A DNA stretch of 64,000 nucleotides from Heterobilharzia americana (lineage: Eukaryota; Platyhelminthes; Trematoda; Strigeidida; Schistosomatidae): NCBI GenBank assembly GCA_944470555.2, contig CALYCZ020000363.1, positions 22,253 through 86,252 on the forward strand. Reading direction: 5' to 3'. Position numbers and translations under genes: made by a program. Of this stretch, positions 63,902-64,000 are shown in pieces. Below the pieces are notes generated by a model, which saw only the letters and a program-made list of their open reading frames with translations, had not been told where the DNA came from and searched no databases. The stretch's first letter is position 1; each line of letters begins with the position of its first letter.

Positions 63902-64000
63902 GTTATCCGTGTCATAGCTTCGGATCTAGCGTTTTGGGCAGACATGTCGCTATGATATAAACTTCTTGGGAAAACAAATAGTTAACAACAATAAGAGGGG

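Larger units (their letters stand above)
59484..64000. repeat. Direct repeat of 11017-15229, cut by window end
   Basis: This is the same segment as 11017-15229, in the same orientation about 48.77 kb away. It keeps an extra 304 bp after its first 49 bases. The match runs to within a base of the window end, so the full repeat is longer than 4.5 kb. Confidence 0.95.

Overview
This is a repeat-only stretch of a flatworm genome, most likely a blood fluke (schistosomatid). I see no intact host gene, tRNA or rRNA. The assignment rests on the mix of element types: an RTE-clade element, CR1/jockey-type elements with zinc-finger ORF1s, a gypsy element whose gag ends in a C..H..C..C finger, Penelope-like elements with a GIY-YIG tail, and a decayed hammerhead cassette resembling the schistosome Sm-alpha SINE. 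No search was run, so genus is not claimed. Family labels J, J2, J3, K, M and R are local names used only here.

Layout. 1-6319 is segment A: a K (CR1-like) copy, then J-element pieces and unassigned sequence. 6317-18472 is a near-perfect palindrome with 4.7-kb arms (6317-11019 and 13771-18472) and a 2.75-kb spacer. Each arm holds a gypsy LTR and gag start, a hammerhead-SINE remnant, 2.3 kb of unassigned DNA and a J2 ORF1. 17834-24640 is a gypsy element split by a full-length RTE insertion (19542-23488). Segment A returns in opposite orientation at 24795-27964, is interrupted by a gypsy tandem (27965-30962), restarts after a 1.88-kb duplication at 30963, and runs to 35996 with K continuing to about 36391. 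36538-43735 holds repeat R, a J3 copy (minus), an M fragment between inverted repeats, and a J-type ORF1 (plus). 43739-50096 holds a Penelope element between short inverted and direct repeats. 50130-54000 holds a second Penelope remnant and CR1-like RT debris. 54750-59535 is the most complete J copy. 59484-64000 repeats 11017-15229 in direct orientation and runs off the window end.

The RTE element is the most intact gene system. It has a 14-bp target duplication, a (GAT)n tail, a 1142-codon endonuclease/RT frame with all key residues visible, a short upstream ORF1, an in-phase CCCAAAA heptamer leading into the ORF2 frame, and a 5' end that folds with much of an HDV-type ribozyme architecture. 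Nearly everything else is broken by stops, frameshifts or deletions.

The arms and direct repeats differ from each other at only a few visible sites, so the rearrangements are recent compared with decay inside the elements. Junctions show 3-6 bp of shared sequence, which fits template switching. A very repeat-rich region such as sex-chromosome heterochromatin would fit, but assembly error cannot be excluded from sequence alone.
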